From the NCBI GenBank assembly GCA_022820485.1, contig JAJEFJ010000021.1, positions 89,894 through 153,893 on the forward strand: a stretch of 64,000 nt of DNA, read 5' to 3'. Position numbers and translations under genes: made by a program. The DNA comes from Candidatus Latescibacterota bacterium. GTDB lineage: Bacteria; Latescibacterota; UBA2968; UBA8231. Below the pieces are notes generated by a model that had not been told where the DNA came from, did no database searches, and saw only the letters and a list, made by a program, of their open reading frames with translations. Numbering within the stretch: the stretch's first letter is position 1; every line of letters begins with the position of its first letter. Of this stretch, positions 41,234 to 50,473 are shown piece after piece.

Positions 41234-42616
41234 CTATTCCTCGTCTAGTTCTGCCAGCAAATCCATGCCCTTGGCGGTCAAGCGGTACTTCTGCTTGCTG
41301 CTTCGAGGCTTGTCGGGGATGGTCATTTCCAGCAACCCCACCTCTAGCAACGGCCTGAGTACTTGGTCCCTGAACTTCGTGCGATTCCTCCTCTTGGCCA
41401 GCACCATCAATTCAGTTATCGGCTGTTCAGACAAGGACTTACGGAGGATTTCGACTTGGTCCCGGCTTAGTGCCGACTTGGTCCCGACTTGGTCCTCAGC
41501 TTGTGCAGTCGGCCTGAAGAAGGTGGTCGTCACCCAGTGCTCGGACACGTCGATCACCGGCTCTGCTACCCCGTGCTCCCGGCAAAGCTCTCGAATCCGC
41601 CGAATGCCTGAGCCGATGTTCTCAACCGCTTCCATCCGGTGCAACGTGCTGAATAACAGCGGATTGCGTGGGACGCTCTTGATGCCGAGTTCTGCCTCCG
41701 TCATCCCGGCGGGCAGGCCGCCTGGACTGACGATTTCGAGTCGATCCTTGAAGAGGTACACATGTACGCTAGCAGTGGAGCGATAATTCCGATGCGCCAC
41801 GGCATTTACTACCGCCTCGCGGATGGCGTCCTCTGGCAACTCAGGCCGTTCCTCGCGTTTTACCTTCTTGATGATGTACTCGACGTTGATCTTCGATAGA
41901 ATCCACGCAACCGCATCATCAATCATCGAATAAATGTCGCCGTGGAACCCGCGCCGATCCAAAATGCGCGTCTTGGTCGTCCCCATGAACAATCCACACG
42001 CCAAGTCTGCACTGATCTGGAATTTCCGAATGTCCTGTGCCAAGAGCCACGCCCCGGCCTGTGTCATGTGGCCATCCTCGCCGATCAGGTGCAGGTTGTG
42101 CAGGGCAATCTCCGGCTCCATGTTCTCGGGAATCTTCGCTCGCTGACGAAAGAGCCTCCAATTCCCGTTGTCGAGGTCGTTCTCCAGTGAGAACTTCCGA
42201 CAGGGCGTTTCGTCGAAGTGGATCAGCCCCTCGGCGTAGAAAAACTCCCGAATCTCATCCCGTAACATCTGCTGCGATGACGCCCCTTCGCGGATGAAAT
42301 ACTTGCCGCCAAATGAGTAGGGCTTCCCGTGCTGAGCCGGCACCCGTACACATAGCACCTCTCCTATGCTTTCGGTATCCACCCTAATGGACGGCTCGGC
42401 GGAGCGGGCGATAGACTGGATCTCGGACTTCAGGCGATTGTGCCCAGCGATACCACAAACTGCACCATCATCGGCTACGCCGAGCAAAATTACCCCGCCG
42501 GTAGCGTTAGCAAAGGCGCAAATTTCCCGCCCGAGGTCGGACGGCATGGCCCGCTTAAACTCGGTGGTGAAGCCCTCTCCGAGAGCGATGAGATTGGAAA
42601 GCGAATGGCGATTCAT
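41234..42616 (-). CDS. AlbA_2 (Schlafen-like) domain ATP-binding regulator
   Basis: 460 residues. The N-terminal AlbA_2 domain (EGFTTEFKRAMPSDLGREIC, AFANATGGVILLGVADDG, FIREGASSQQM) is followed by an HATPase-like domain (EDAIREAVVNAVAHRNYRST, GGLPAGMTEAELGIKSVPRN, GSGIRRIRELC) and a C-terminal winged helix (LRPLLEVGLLEMTIP, KYRLTAKGMDLL). Often mislabelled as RecG-like helicases, these act as DNA-binding regulators; some are defence associated. Its ATG overlaps the stop of an upstream HigA-type gene, so they are one operon. Confidence 0.85.
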   Translation of the reverse strand: MNRHSLSNLIALGEGFTTEFKRAMPSDLGREICAFANATGGVILLGVADDGAVCGIAGHNRLKSEIQSIARSAEPSIRVDTESIGEVLCVRVPAQHGKPYSFGGKYFIREGASSQQMLRDEIREFFYAEGLIHFDETPCRKFSLENDLDNGNWRLFRQRAKIPENMEPEIALHNLHLIGEDGHMTQAGAWLLAQDIRKFQISADLACGLFMGTTKTRILDRRGFHGDIYSMIDDAVAWILSKINVEYIIKKVKREERPELPEDAIREAVVNAVAHRNYRSTASVHVYLFKDRLEIVSPGGLPAGMTEAELGIKSVPRNPLLFSTLHRMEAVENIGSGIRRIRELCREHGVAEPVIDVSEHWVTTTFFRPTAQAEDQVGTKSALSRDQVEILRKSLSEQPITELMVLAKRRNRTKFRDQVLRPLLEVGLLEMTIPDKPRSSKQKYRLTAKGMDLLAELDEE

Positions 42617-42846
42617 GCGCCTAGATCGAACTGCGCCTGCAGGTTCAGCCAGAATTGAGGCTCTACCCCGAACCAGTGTCCGAACCGCAAAGCTGTGTCG
42701 CCCGTCACCGCCCGCTTTCCCGCGATGATCTGGCCAACGCGGTTCGGTGGCACGTTAATCTGGCGTGCAAACGACGTGGGCGTAACGCTCATCTCTTCGA
42801 GTTCGTCCTTCAGGACTTCACCTGGATGCACTGCGCGTTTGAGCAT
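42613..42846 (-). CDS. HigA-family antitoxin without HigB
   Basis: 77 residues. LKRAVHPGEVLKDELEEMSV is the HigA signature, followed by helix-turn-helix TSFARQINVPPNRVGQIIAG and FGHWFGVEPQFWLNLQAQFD. HigB would normally be encoded just upstream on the same strand, but 42847-42954 contains only promoter-like DNA and then a divergent methyltransferase. GGAGG precedes the ATG. The gene has been re-paired with the AlbA_2 regulator (ATG overlaps its stop), so it probably works as an autoregulator through the palindrome at 42911. Confidence 0.82.
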   Translation of the reverse strand: MLKRAVHPGEVLKDELEEMSVTPTSFARQINVPPNRVGQIIAGKRAVTGDTALRFGHWFGVEPQFWLNLQAQFDLGA

Positions 42847-42910
42847 ATCCTACCTCCTTTTCTGAACTCTTACACAACCAATCTAGTAGGTTGACAGGGT
42901 TCTAGTCATC

Positions 42911-42924
42911 TATACATATGTATA
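42911..42924. promoter_or_regulatory. Perfect palindrome in HigA/methyltransferase divergent promoter
   Basis: TATACATATGTATA is a perfect 14 bp palindrome, 15 bp after a + strand TTGACA (42891-42896). It lies between the HigA-AlbA_2 operon and the methyltransferase and could let HigA control both. Each arm contains a TATACA that could serve as a -10 element. Confidence 0.45.
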
Positions 42925-42954
42925 ACTTAATTCAGAATATCGGGAGGTGGTAGC

Positions 42955-43800
42955 ATGAGCACTCTAACAGTCATTGAATCGGCAACATCCATCGAAGATC
43001 CCCAGATACTGCACGGTGATTGCCTAGAAGTGATCCAGTCCGGCAGAGTCAAGGCTGAATCGGTCAATCTGATTTTTACTTCGCCGCCCTATGCCGATCA
43101 AAGAAAGAACAACTACGGCGGCATCCATCCAGATGATTATGTGCAGTGGTTCTTGCCAAGGGCGGAGGCACTGAAGAAGAGCCTCAAGCCGGATGGTTCC
43201 TTCGTTTTGAACATCAAGGAAAAGGCGGTTGGCGGCCAAAGGCATACTTATGTCCTAGAACTAATACTGGCCCTGAAGCAACAGGGTTGGCTATGGGTTG
43301 AAGAATACTGCTGGCACAAAAAGAACTGCTATCCGGGAAAATGGCCCAATCGGTTTAGGGATTCGTGGGAGCGTTTGCTGCACTTCACTATCAACAAGCA
43401 GTTCAAGATGAGACAGGAATCCGTGATGGTGCCAATGGGTGACTGGAAGACGGCGCGGCTGCGCAACCTGTCGAAAACCGATTACACTAGGGACGAGTCA
43501 AAGAACGAAAACGGCTTTGGCAAAAAGGTCGAAAACTGGATTGGACGCGATATGGCGTACCCGACAAACGTCCTGCATCTATCTACGGAATGCAGCTACA
43601 AAGGCCATCCAGCCGCATTCCCACTCTCTCTACCCAACTGGTTCATTCGCCTATTCACCGATATAGGTGATATGGTTCTCGATCCTTTCGCCGGTTCGGG
43701 AACCACGCTAGTTGCCGCTAGGGATATCGACCGGGACAGCATAGGCATTGATATGTCCTTGGACTACTGCGATCTAATGCGCGAGAGGTTGTCAAAATAA
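42955..43800 (+). CDS. Beta-class DNA methyltransferase, apparently solitary
   Basis: 281 residues from ATG 42955 (GGGAGGTGG before it). Motif IV TSPPYADQRKNNYGG starts at residue 42, a recognition region contains HKKNCYPGKWPNRFRDSWER, and motif I DPFAGSGTT is near 246, the beta order. It should transfer a methyl group from SAM to cytosine N4 or adenine N6. No nuclease gene is adjacent; the divergent neighbour is the HigA-AlbA_2 operon. It may serve regulation, anti-restriction or defence. The recognition site is not predictable by eye. Confidence 0.87.
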   Translation: MSTLTVIESATSIEDPQILHGDCLEVIQSGRVKAESVNLIFTSPPYADQRKNNYGGIHPDDYVQWFLPRAEALKKSLKPDGSFVLNIKEKAVGGQRHTYVLELILALKQQGWLWVEEYCWHKKNCYPGKWPNRFRDSWERLLHFTINKQFKMRQESVMVPMGDWKTARLRNLSKTDYTRDESKNENGFGKKVENWIGRDMAYPTNVLHLSTECSYKGHPAAFPLSLPNWFIRLFTDIGDMVLDPFAGSGTTLVAARDIDRDSIGIDMSLDYCDLMRERLSK

Positions 43801-43891
43801 ACCCAGCGAAGGCGGAGACCGACTGCCACGGGGGAAGGAAATAATCACCAACAGGCGGCTTCCGCTCAAGCGCCGCTGGACTTCCCTATGG

Positions 43892-45883
43892 CTACGGCCT
43901 CAGTTGGTCCTCGACCATCCGCAAAAAATGCGCCTCCTGTCCAACTTCTCCTCCCACCAAACGAGCGTATTCCCGCGCATCCTCCACCCGCCCAGCCCAA
44001 ACCAATTCAAACGCCAACGCCTGAAACAAACTCAACGCATAGCGCCGACGAAAATCCTCGGCCAAAAAAGCGCGTTCCAAGTGCAGCAAGGCCGAATCGC
44101 GTTCTCCAAGAAGATGATAGAGCTGGCCCTTGACAAAATCGACGAAGGACGCGCCCACCGCCGGATCGTGCGCGAGAAACCCCGCCTGTTTCAGCGCTGC
44201 CCGCACCTCGTCCCGCTGCTCGTCAGTAAACGCCATCCCCTGCATCTCAACGCACCACCCCCACTGCACCGCCGCCCACAACCCGCGCCGCGTAAACGGC
44301 ACTTCGCGCCGAGCAGCCGCGTAGTGAACCTGCGCCCGCGCAAAATCCCGCTCGGTAAAAAGCTGATCCGCCACCGCCAGCACCAACGGCCCCTGCTGCT
44401 TCTGAGTCCACTGCTCAACGCCGCGCCGTTCCCCCAATGACAGCCGCTGCCCCTCCATAGCCGCCAGTTGCTTGAGATAGCTCACATTGTGCCCATTGTA
44501 TTGGTGCAAGGGCGCTTGCGCGAGCATCGCCCCCATCTTGTTGTACGCCACTACGCGCTCCACCGGCAGGTCGCCCAAATCACGGTGATACACCTCCGCA
44601 CTCCGCAATAACCCCAAGTCAATGTCCTCCAATCCGGCGACGCTGTGAAGAACAGTCCGCGCCAACAAAACCTGTCCAGCAACAGAGAAGTGAACGTGAT
44701 CCACCATCCACTCCCAACCCACTCCCTGAGCGGGCGCAGCATCTGCAAACGCAGCCTCCACATCCGCCAACACCGCCCCATGCTCTGCGGCAACTGTGCG
44801 AATCACCGCATTGTGCGCCGTGGGAGCGCGCCACGGCATGGTGTCCAAATCCCGCGCCTTGCGAAAGGCCCGCTGCGCTTCGGCATCCCGCCCCAATCGC
44901 TCCAACGCCCGACCTTGCAAATACCACAACCAAGCGTGTTCACTCGAAAGAGCCGCCACTTGCTCCAATTGCTGTAGTGCCCCCTCAGCAGCATCCCGCG
45001 CAACGTAACCCCGCGTCAATACCTGCGCCGCCTGCTCCACCCGCGCTTTCCACACCTCGTCCCCTTCTGTCGATCCCACCGGCGCAAATCCCGCGTCATT
45101 CGCCACGATAGTACACAGCACCAAGGGCACCTGCGCTCGTTCGCAGAGCCGACTCACGCGCCGCAAATTGTCGCGCAAATTCTGCTCCGCCATCGCACGA
45201 CCGGGATCGCGCAACGGCACCTCGCCGCGCACAGCCGCCATTTTTATCAAATCCGTCGGCTCGTCCCTACTCCCAATACCCCCTATCAATCCATCCACCA
45301 GATGCGTCAAATGCAGTTGCCGCAAAAAGTACTGTAGCCGCTGATACCGCCCGGCCCCATACAACCCATAGAATTCATTGTGCCCAGTATAGACGACGAC
45401 CAGATCCGGCGACAGCACCAACGCATCTTCCACCACCTGCGCCACCGCAAAACTGGCAATAGACGTAATGCCCAAATTGACAACCTCCACCTCCCGCTCT
45501 GGCCACGCGTCCGCTAGCATTGCCTGTAAAAAGGACGCCGCAGCCAAGCGACGCGGATGGGGAAAACCCTGCACTGTGGAAGCGCCGACAAACACGACGC
45601 GATAGCGGTTAGCAGGCGCGGGTTCGACAAAGAAGTGCTCGCCCATCTGACCCGCCGCGGCCAGCCGACCCTTGTATTGCGCGAAAAATCGCTGGGCATA
45701 AAACCGACTCGTCGCGCGCAGCGATTCGCCAGTAGCCTCGTCCTCGGCCAAAGTCACAACCAACGGCGACGGCCCCAATCCCGGCACGAGCCGCAGCAAG
45801 CCCTCGGTCCCCACCACCAAAGCCGCGCCGACCGCCAAGGTCGCCAAGCGAAAGAACCAGACTCTATTCTTCGCGCTCACCAT
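43892..45883 (-). CDS. SGNH-type hydrolase with TPR-like repeats
   Basis: 663 residues. After an N-terminal helix (LATLAVGAALVVGTEGLLRL) comes an SGNH/GDSL esterase domain with the blocks VVFVGASTVQGFPHP (nucleophile Ser), VVVYTGHNEFYG (Asn) and WEWMVDHVHFSVAGQ (Asp-His). A helical TPR-like segment (AWLWYLQGRALERLGRDAEA, AQRAFRKARDL) interrupts it and others follow at the C-terminus. It is membrane-anchored and periplasmic by prediction and may deacylate or acylate a surface glycan. It overlaps the GT39/TPR gene end by 20 bp, so the two act together. Confidence 0.78.
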   Translation of the reverse strand: MVSAKNRVWFFRLATLAVGAALVVGTEGLLRLVPGLGPSPLVVTLAEDEATGESLRATSRFYAQRFFAQYKGRLAAAGQMGEHFFVEPAPANRYRVVFVGASTVQGFPHPRRLAAASFLQAMLADAWPEREVEVVNLGITSIASFAVAQVVEDALVLSPDLVVVYTGHNEFYGLYGAGRYQRLQYFLRQLHLTHLVDGLIGGIGSRDEPTDLIKMAAVRGEVPLRDPGRAMAEQNLRDNLRRVSRLCERAQVPLVLCTIVANDAGFAPVGSTEGDEVWKARVEQAAQVLTRGYVARDAAEGALQQLEQVAALSSEHAWLWYLQGRALERLGRDAEAQRAFRKARDLDTMPWRAPTAHNAVIRTVAAEHGAVLADVEAAFADAAPAQGVGWEWMVDHVHFSVAGQVLLARTVLHSVAGLEDIDLGLLRSAEVYHRDLGDLPVERVVAYNKMGAMLAQAPLHQYNGHNVSYLKQLAAMEGQRLSLGERRGVEQWTQKQQGPLVLAVADQLFTERDFARAQVHYAAARREVPFTRRGLWAAVQWGWCVEMQGMAFTDEQRDEVRAALKQAGFLAHDPAVGASFVDFVKGQLYHLLGERDSALLHLERAFLAEDFRRRYALSLFQALAFELVWAGRVEDAREYARLVGGEVGQEAHFLRMVEDQLRP

Positions 45884-47570
45884 GCCTCGGCTTCCCCATC
45901 ATTGCGTACACATTCTCCAACGCTTCATATAGGTCCTCGCGCGGTGCCGCCACCACAGCCTGTTCGAGAACCTCGGCCGCCTGCTGATATTGCCCTAACC
46001 CCACATAGACGCCGGCCACATTGCTCCATACGTCCGCGCGCTCCCGTTCGTGCTCTAACACATTCAGGAGGATGGGCAGCGCGCCGCGCAAATCGCCGCG
46101 CATCGCCCGCAGTGAGCCGAGGTTGAACCAAGCTTGCCAATACGTCGAATCGAGCCGCGTGGCCTGTTCGTATTTCAGCAGCGCCAAATCGTAGCGGCCT
46201 TGTTGCAAGTAGGCATTGCCCAAGTCGTTGTGCGTGGCGGCCTTGCCGCGCCCATCCATCGGCGACAGATCCCAATTCACCAACAGCACCAAGAGAGCGA
46301 AAACAGCCGTCGGCAAAAGCGCTTGGCGCAAGGGTCGTTGCCGCCATCTCGCATACCCCCAGCTTCCCCCGTACGCGGCGAACAGAATCAACAGCGGAAC
46401 GATTGGCAAACGATAGCGCGCCGCGACAAAAAAGGAAATCACCGCGAAACTATAGCCGAGAACGAAAAGCACCGGCAGTGTAATACCCTGCCGCCGGATG
46501 TACACTATCAGACCTAGTAGCGCGAGCGGACTTACCAAGCCAAAGGGAAAAGCCACCCCCCATTTCCACAAGGTACCCGCGAGAACGCTTGAATACTTGC
46601 GCCAATAGTACATTTCTTGATTGCGCTCTATTTCATCTCCCCGCCAGAACTGGACGGTTTTTACCGCCAGCAATCCCATGTAATCGAGAGGCGCATTCTG
46701 TATGTACTCAAGAGCCTGCCTGTAAAAGAACAGGGACTTAGCGGAAGGGAGCGTGATACCTTCCCGCAGCGGCAGAGCAACCAATTCCTCCCACTCCCAT
46801 CCCGGACGCAAAGCAAGCGTCTGTTCGGAATTTGCATTGTTCCCTAGGTAGAAATTCACCCCCCCGTTATAGGAGATCGGTACGAAGTCCCCACCGATGA
46901 TGTAATTTCTCAGCGTCACCGGCGCAATCGCCAGCACTGCACTCAGCAGAAAAGCAGCGAATGCCGGAGCAGCCTTTTTCCGCAACCAATAGATCAGCCA
47001 GATAGCCACGCCCGGAATCAAAGACGCGAGAATCGCCGCAGTAAGCGACGCCAGTCCCAGCGCAAAACCCGCAACCGTAAAAATGGATTTCGTCGGCCGC
47101 TCGACAGCGTGCATTAACAGCAAGAGACTTACAAGGGCAAAAAAAGTGGCAAGACCAGTCGGTAAGAGCCGGGCGTCAAAATAGATCAACGGCCCGTACA
47201 CCGCCGCAACGAGGCCACCGACCAAACCAATGCCTGACCCAAAAAGCCGCCGCCCGACCAAGTACAGCAACACACAGGTAAGGCTACCGATTAGCGCCTG
47301 CGCAAAGCGGGATACGTAGTAAAAGGATTCTGGAAATGCGAGCTTGATTACGCCCAAGAAATAAGGATAGAGCGGCGGTTGCCAGAACGGGCCTTGACCG
47401 CGTCCCAACCAATTGCCCTCGGCTAGGCTAACTGCCTGTTCGGAATACGTAGCCGCGTCCACTGCCGGCATAGTAAAAAGAGGACTGGCCGACATCTGGA
47501 ACACATGCACCAAACGCAGGCTCAGCGCCAGTACAAAGACGATCCCTCCCCAACCCCAGAGTCGCCTCAT
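45864..47570 (-). CDS. GT39-like membrane glycosyltransferase with C-terminal TPRs
   Basis: 568 residues. About ten membrane helices are preceded by the PMT/ArnT-like N-terminal loop (PAVDAATYSEQAVSLAEGN, WQPPLYPYFLGVI), where an acidic residue acts in catalysis. The C-terminal soluble part has TPR repeats (ATHNDLGNAYLQQGRYDLAL, AWFNLGSLRAMRGDLRGALP, VWSNVAGVYVGLGQYQQAAE). Members use polyprenyl-phosphate sugars to modify proteins or lipids on the outer face of the inner membrane. It is overlapped by the SGNH hydrolase gene, and both carry TPRs, suggesting a shared complex. Confidence 0.8.
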   Translation of the reverse strand: MRRLWGWGGIVFVLALSLRLVHVFQMSASPLFTMPAVDAATYSEQAVSLAEGNWLGRGQGPFWQPPLYPYFLGVIKLAFPESFYYVSRFAQALIGSLTCVLLYLVGRRLFGSGIGLVGGLVAAVYGPLIYFDARLLPTGLATFFALVSLLLLMHAVERPTKSIFTVAGFALGLASLTAAILASLIPGVAIWLIYWLRKKAAPAFAAFLLSAVLAIAPVTLRNYIIGGDFVPISYNGGVNFYLGNNANSEQTLALRPGWEWEELVALPLREGITLPSAKSLFFYRQALEYIQNAPLDYMGLLAVKTVQFWRGDEIERNQEMYYWRKYSSVLAGTLWKWGVAFPFGLVSPLALLGLIVYIRRQGITLPVLFVLGYSFAVISFFVAARYRLPIVPLLILFAAYGGSWGYARWRQRPLRQALLPTAVFALLVLLVNWDLSPMDGRGKAATHNDLGNAYLQQGRYDLALLKYEQATRLDSTYWQAWFNLGSLRAMRGDLRGALPILLNVLEHERERADVWSNVAGVYVGLGQYQQAAEVLEQAVVAAPREDLYEALENVYAMMGKPRHGEREE

Positions 47571-47591
47571 AGGACTCTTAGTCCGACCGTT

Positions 47592-48686
47592 TTAGCGGAC
47601 GATCACGTCCCACACCTTCGACATCCGCGCCTTTCCCTCGGGGCCTTCGACGTAGAGCGTGACGGTATAGGTCGTCCCAGGCTCTGCGTACTGGTGGATG
47701 GGGTGTTGCTCGGTCGAGGTGTTGCCGTCGCCGAAATCCCAGTGCCATGAGCGGATATCCCCGTAGGACAAATCCTTGAAAGCGATCAAGCGGCGTTCCA
47801 TATCGAGGACGGTAAATTCCCATTGCGCCTCGACCGGGTCGCGCAAGGCTTTTTCCAGCGGCATCAGTCGGAAGCCGACCAGATCGGAGGCGTTGCCGTA
47901 CATGGTCGTCTTGTGAGATAGGTTCCAAAAGCCCTCGAACTCCTGCTGTTTAACCTCGCCATCGTCGTAGTCGAGGATGCACCAACTCAGGCCGATCAAG
48001 GCGTCCTCTTCGAGCTGCGACTCCACGGCGCGCTCCGGCCCGTCGGCGGGAGCGTAGTCGAAAGGAGTGATCCAGAATTCGAGCGTGTAGTGCCCGCTGT
48101 CGCCCGGCGCAAAATCGTAGCGCGCCGCTGCATTGGCCCAAGGCAACTCGTAAATCCACTGATTGGCACCCCAGACCATAGTCCAAGGCTTGCCGTCGGC
48201 CGGGGTCAGGACGTGGTAGTTCTGGGCGTGGACGCCGTGGAATTTGAAGTGGCCGTCGAGGCCCTCCAGCCCGTTGGTCTCCTTGTCCTCGCGCAGTTGG
48301 GGGATCAAAGGACCTCCGGACAAATCGCCATCGACGACGATCTCCAAAATGTCGTTGTGCAGATCGCGGTGGCTAAAATCCCAGTAGTCGTCATAGGCTT
48401 CGTAGAGGAAGTAGAGTCGGTTTAGCCCCTTGACCCAGCCGACGCGCACGGTGACGTCTAGATCGGTGGTATCAATCGGGCTGTTGTGTACGGTGTCTTT
48501 CAACTGATCGATGCCGATGGCGTAGTCAGCAGGAACCATGCCCCAGTCGGATACATCCCCATCGACGCGGGGGATCTGATCGGCGGGGAACTGAAAAATT
48601 TTGAAGGTGGTATCCGGCCGTTCCAGTGCGGCCGCGGACAGTGCCCACAGCACGCCAACGGTTAGGACCGCGCTGCACTTTTGCAT
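47592..48686 (-). CDS. Exported CBM9-like protein with C-terminal PKD domain
   Basis: 364 residues from ATG 48686, picked because GGAGG lies nine bases upstream; the frame runs further to 48719. A signal peptide (AVLTVGVLWALSAAALE) leads to a DOMON/CBM9-like beta-sandwich (IPRVDGDVSDWGMVP, LYFLYEAYDDYWDF, NDILEIVVDGDLSGG). A PKD domain closes it (IRSWHWDFGDGNTSTEQHPI then HQYAEPGTTYTVTLYVEG). Likely extracellular or periplasmic carbohydrate binding. It lies beside a mandelate-racemase-family enzyme on the same strand with a short overlap of the longer reading, so sugar-acid catabolism is a reasonable theme. Confidence 0.72.
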   Translation of the reverse strand: MQKCSAVLTVGVLWALSAAALERPDTTFKIFQFPADQIPRVDGDVSDWGMVPADYAIGIDQLKDTVHNSPIDTTDLDVTVRVGWVKGLNRLYFLYEAYDDYWDFSHRDLHNDILEIVVDGDLSGGPLIPQLREDKETNGLEGLDGHFKFHGVHAQNYHVLTPADGKPWTMVWGANQWIYELPWANAAARYDFAPGDSGHYTLEFWITPFDYAPADGPERAVESQLEEDALIGLSWCILDYDDGEVKQQEFEGFWNLSHKTTMYGNASDLVGFRLMPLEKALRDPVEAQWEFTVLDMERRLIAFKDLSYGDIRSWHWDFGDGNTSTEQHPIHQYAEPGTTYTVTLYVEGPEGKARMSKVWDVIVR

Positions 48687-48702
48687 GTGCCGGTTCCTCC
48701 GC

Positions 48703-49854
48703 TCAGATCCTGTTGTCATCGATATAATCCCAGTTGTAGGCTATCCCCAATCCCGGTTCCTGCGATACGTGTACGCACCCTTCGTCGTCCAAGGGATCGA
48801 CAATATGATTGAGATGCGGCGGGCTCTCGTCGTAATCCCGCCCAGGCCGCAACAGACCGCGCTCGTAATAGCGGCAGGTGGCTTCGGGGGTGGCCGCGGC
48901 CAGATGCACATGCGGGGCACCCACCCCGTGTATTTCACATTGCACGCCGTAGAGCTGGCACAAATTGATGAGCTTCCAGCAGCCAGTGATGCCACCGTAA
49001 TTCACATCAATGCGCAGCATATCGCAGGCCCCTTGCAACAGCCACTCAGCCCGCGTAAAGGGACCGCCCTTGACGTGCTCGGGGGAACAGATGGCAATGG
49101 AGGTCTGCTGCGTCAAGCGGCGATAGGATTCCACCCGCGTCTCGACCATCGGGTGTTCCAACCAGTAGTAGTTCAATTCTTCCAATTCCCGCGCCACCCA
49201 CAGCGATTCCTCCAAGGTATAGACGCCGAACGGATCGAGCATCAGCACAATATCGTCGCCCACGGCTTCGCGCACGGCGCGACAAATCTCCACATCCTCC
49301 TTGGGAAATCCCGGCAGTTGCGGCGCTGGCTCCCGCGTGTGCGGATTCCAGCAAATGTTGGCGTGTACCTTGAACGCTTTATAACCGCGCGCTACGCATT
49401 CTCGCGCCAGTTCCTCATACACCTCGGGACCGCCCAAGTTCGGGTACGTGCTAGCGTACGCTTCGACCTTGTCGCGGGTGCCGCCCAAAAGTTGGTACAC
49501 GGGCATACCAGCTTTTTGCCCCGCCAAATCCCACAGCGCACAATCGACAATGCCGAGTTCGTGTTCAGCGAGGCTGTGGCCAAACGTGGACATCTGATCC
49601 ATCCAATGCCATAACTTCTCGCGGTTGAGAGGATCCTCGCCGACTAGCAGGTTTTTAATGGCACCTTCCATAGTCGCCTTGTTGCCGCCCAGCATGTGCC
49701 CTGTAACGCCCTCGTCGGTGGAGATTCTGGTGATCGCACTAGTACCTTCCACTTCCTCGTCGTCAATCCACACGCCATAGCCCCAGCGCGAGCCAGCACT
49801 CCGGCCGCGGTGTTTAGTGCGAAAATGAATGACTTCAACATCGGTGATTTTCAC
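48703..49854 (-). CDS. Enolase-superfamily mandelate racemase/muconate lactonizing-type enzyme
   Basis: 383 residues. The N-terminal capping domain (MKITDVEVIHFRTKHRG) precedes a barrel with the catalytic K-x-H in GYKAFKVHANICWN, metal-ligand Asp in VLMLDPFGVYT, Glu in YYWLEHPM, and CSPEHVKGGPF. A later His is in CEIHGVGAPHVHLA. It would abstract the alpha proton of a carboxylate to dehydrate or racemise a sugar acid. VHANICWN with His after Lys resembles the dehydratase groups, but the substrate is not assigned. The CBM9-like protein follows downstream. Confidence 0.87.
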   Translation of the reverse strand: MKITDVEVIHFRTKHRGRSAGSRWGYGVWIDDEEVEGTSAITRISTDEGVTGHMLGGNKATMEGAIKNLLVGEDPLNREKLWHWMDQMSTFGHSLAEHELGIVDCALWDLAGQKAGMPVYQLLGGTRDKVEAYASTYPNLGGPEVYEELARECVARGYKAFKVHANICWNPHTREPAPQLPGFPKEDVEICRAVREAVGDDIVLMLDPFGVYTLEESLWVARELEELNYYWLEHPMVETRVESYRRLTQQTSIAICSPEHVKGGPFTRAEWLLQGACDMLRIDVNYGGITGCWKLINLCQLYGVQCEIHGVGAPHVHLAAATPEATCRYYERGLLRPGRDYDESPPHLNHIVDPLDDEGCVHVSQEPGLGIAYNWDYIDDNRI

Positions 49855-49936
49855 GATTCGTTCTCCTCAGAAACGGATGAGAGTGCTTCTGGAAACCCAT
49901 TACCCTTGTGCATGAACAACCGCGTAGCCCCCACTG

Positions 49937-50473
49937 TCACGTTTCGAAAGGAAATGAGTTATATATCGATTCAGCAAGCGCATAGATATGGTCATAGTCA
50001 TACTCTCGGCCGATCTTTGGTGTCCAGTACCGGCCATGTGCAAGCCAATGTCTATACTTGAAGGCAAGTTCTAAGTCTGAAATGGTAGATCGGGGAACAT
50101 GCGGATACGATTTCCACTGCGAAAAAATATCCTTTAGTGGCACATATTGCCCTCTCTGTCGATGCAATTCTCGAAAAGATCTTGATAAATCATCTCTTCG
50201 TCTTTTATAGCAACGCTGCAAAAAGTCTATACGGAAAGCTGCTTCTAAAGCGGCCAAGATACTCATGGATGTATTTCGTGCATGTTCTGCAAGAACGGAA
50301 TACATCTCAAGTTCTATTTCCAGTTGCGTATAACCTATGAAACGATCATCTGAGTGGAGATTGTTAGAAGAAAAGTAGTTCCTTACGGATGCTTCGATGT
50401 CGCTATAATATTGGGCAATCTGAACGAGTGGGAGATGTTCTCCAGAAAACGTGACTCTTCGAGCACTAGGCAT
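49937..50473 (-). CDS. HEPN-domain protein, probable RNase-like partner
   Basis: 178 residues from ATG 50473. Helical throughout, with the HEPN catalytic motif R-x4-H as RHWLAH (R141-H146) in FKYRHWLAHGRYW near the C-terminus. Earlier helices are ASVRNYFSSNNLH and SMSILAALEAAFRIDFLQRC. HEPN proteins with this motif are metal-independent ribonucleases in toxin-antitoxin and phage-defence systems. Its start overlaps the end of the upstream gene by eight bases (ATGCCTAG), so the two are one translational unit. TTG 50479 is a poorer start. I know no described name for this pair. Confidence 0.72.
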   Translation of the reverse strand: MPSARRVTFSGEHLPLVQIAQYYSDIEASVRNYFSSNNLHSDDRFIGYTQLEIELEMYSVLAEHARNTSMSILAALEAAFRIDFLQRCYKRRRDDLSRSFRELHRQRGQYVPLKDIFSQWKSYPHVPRSTISDLELAFKYRHWLAHGRYWTPKIGREYDYDHIYALAESIYNSFPFET

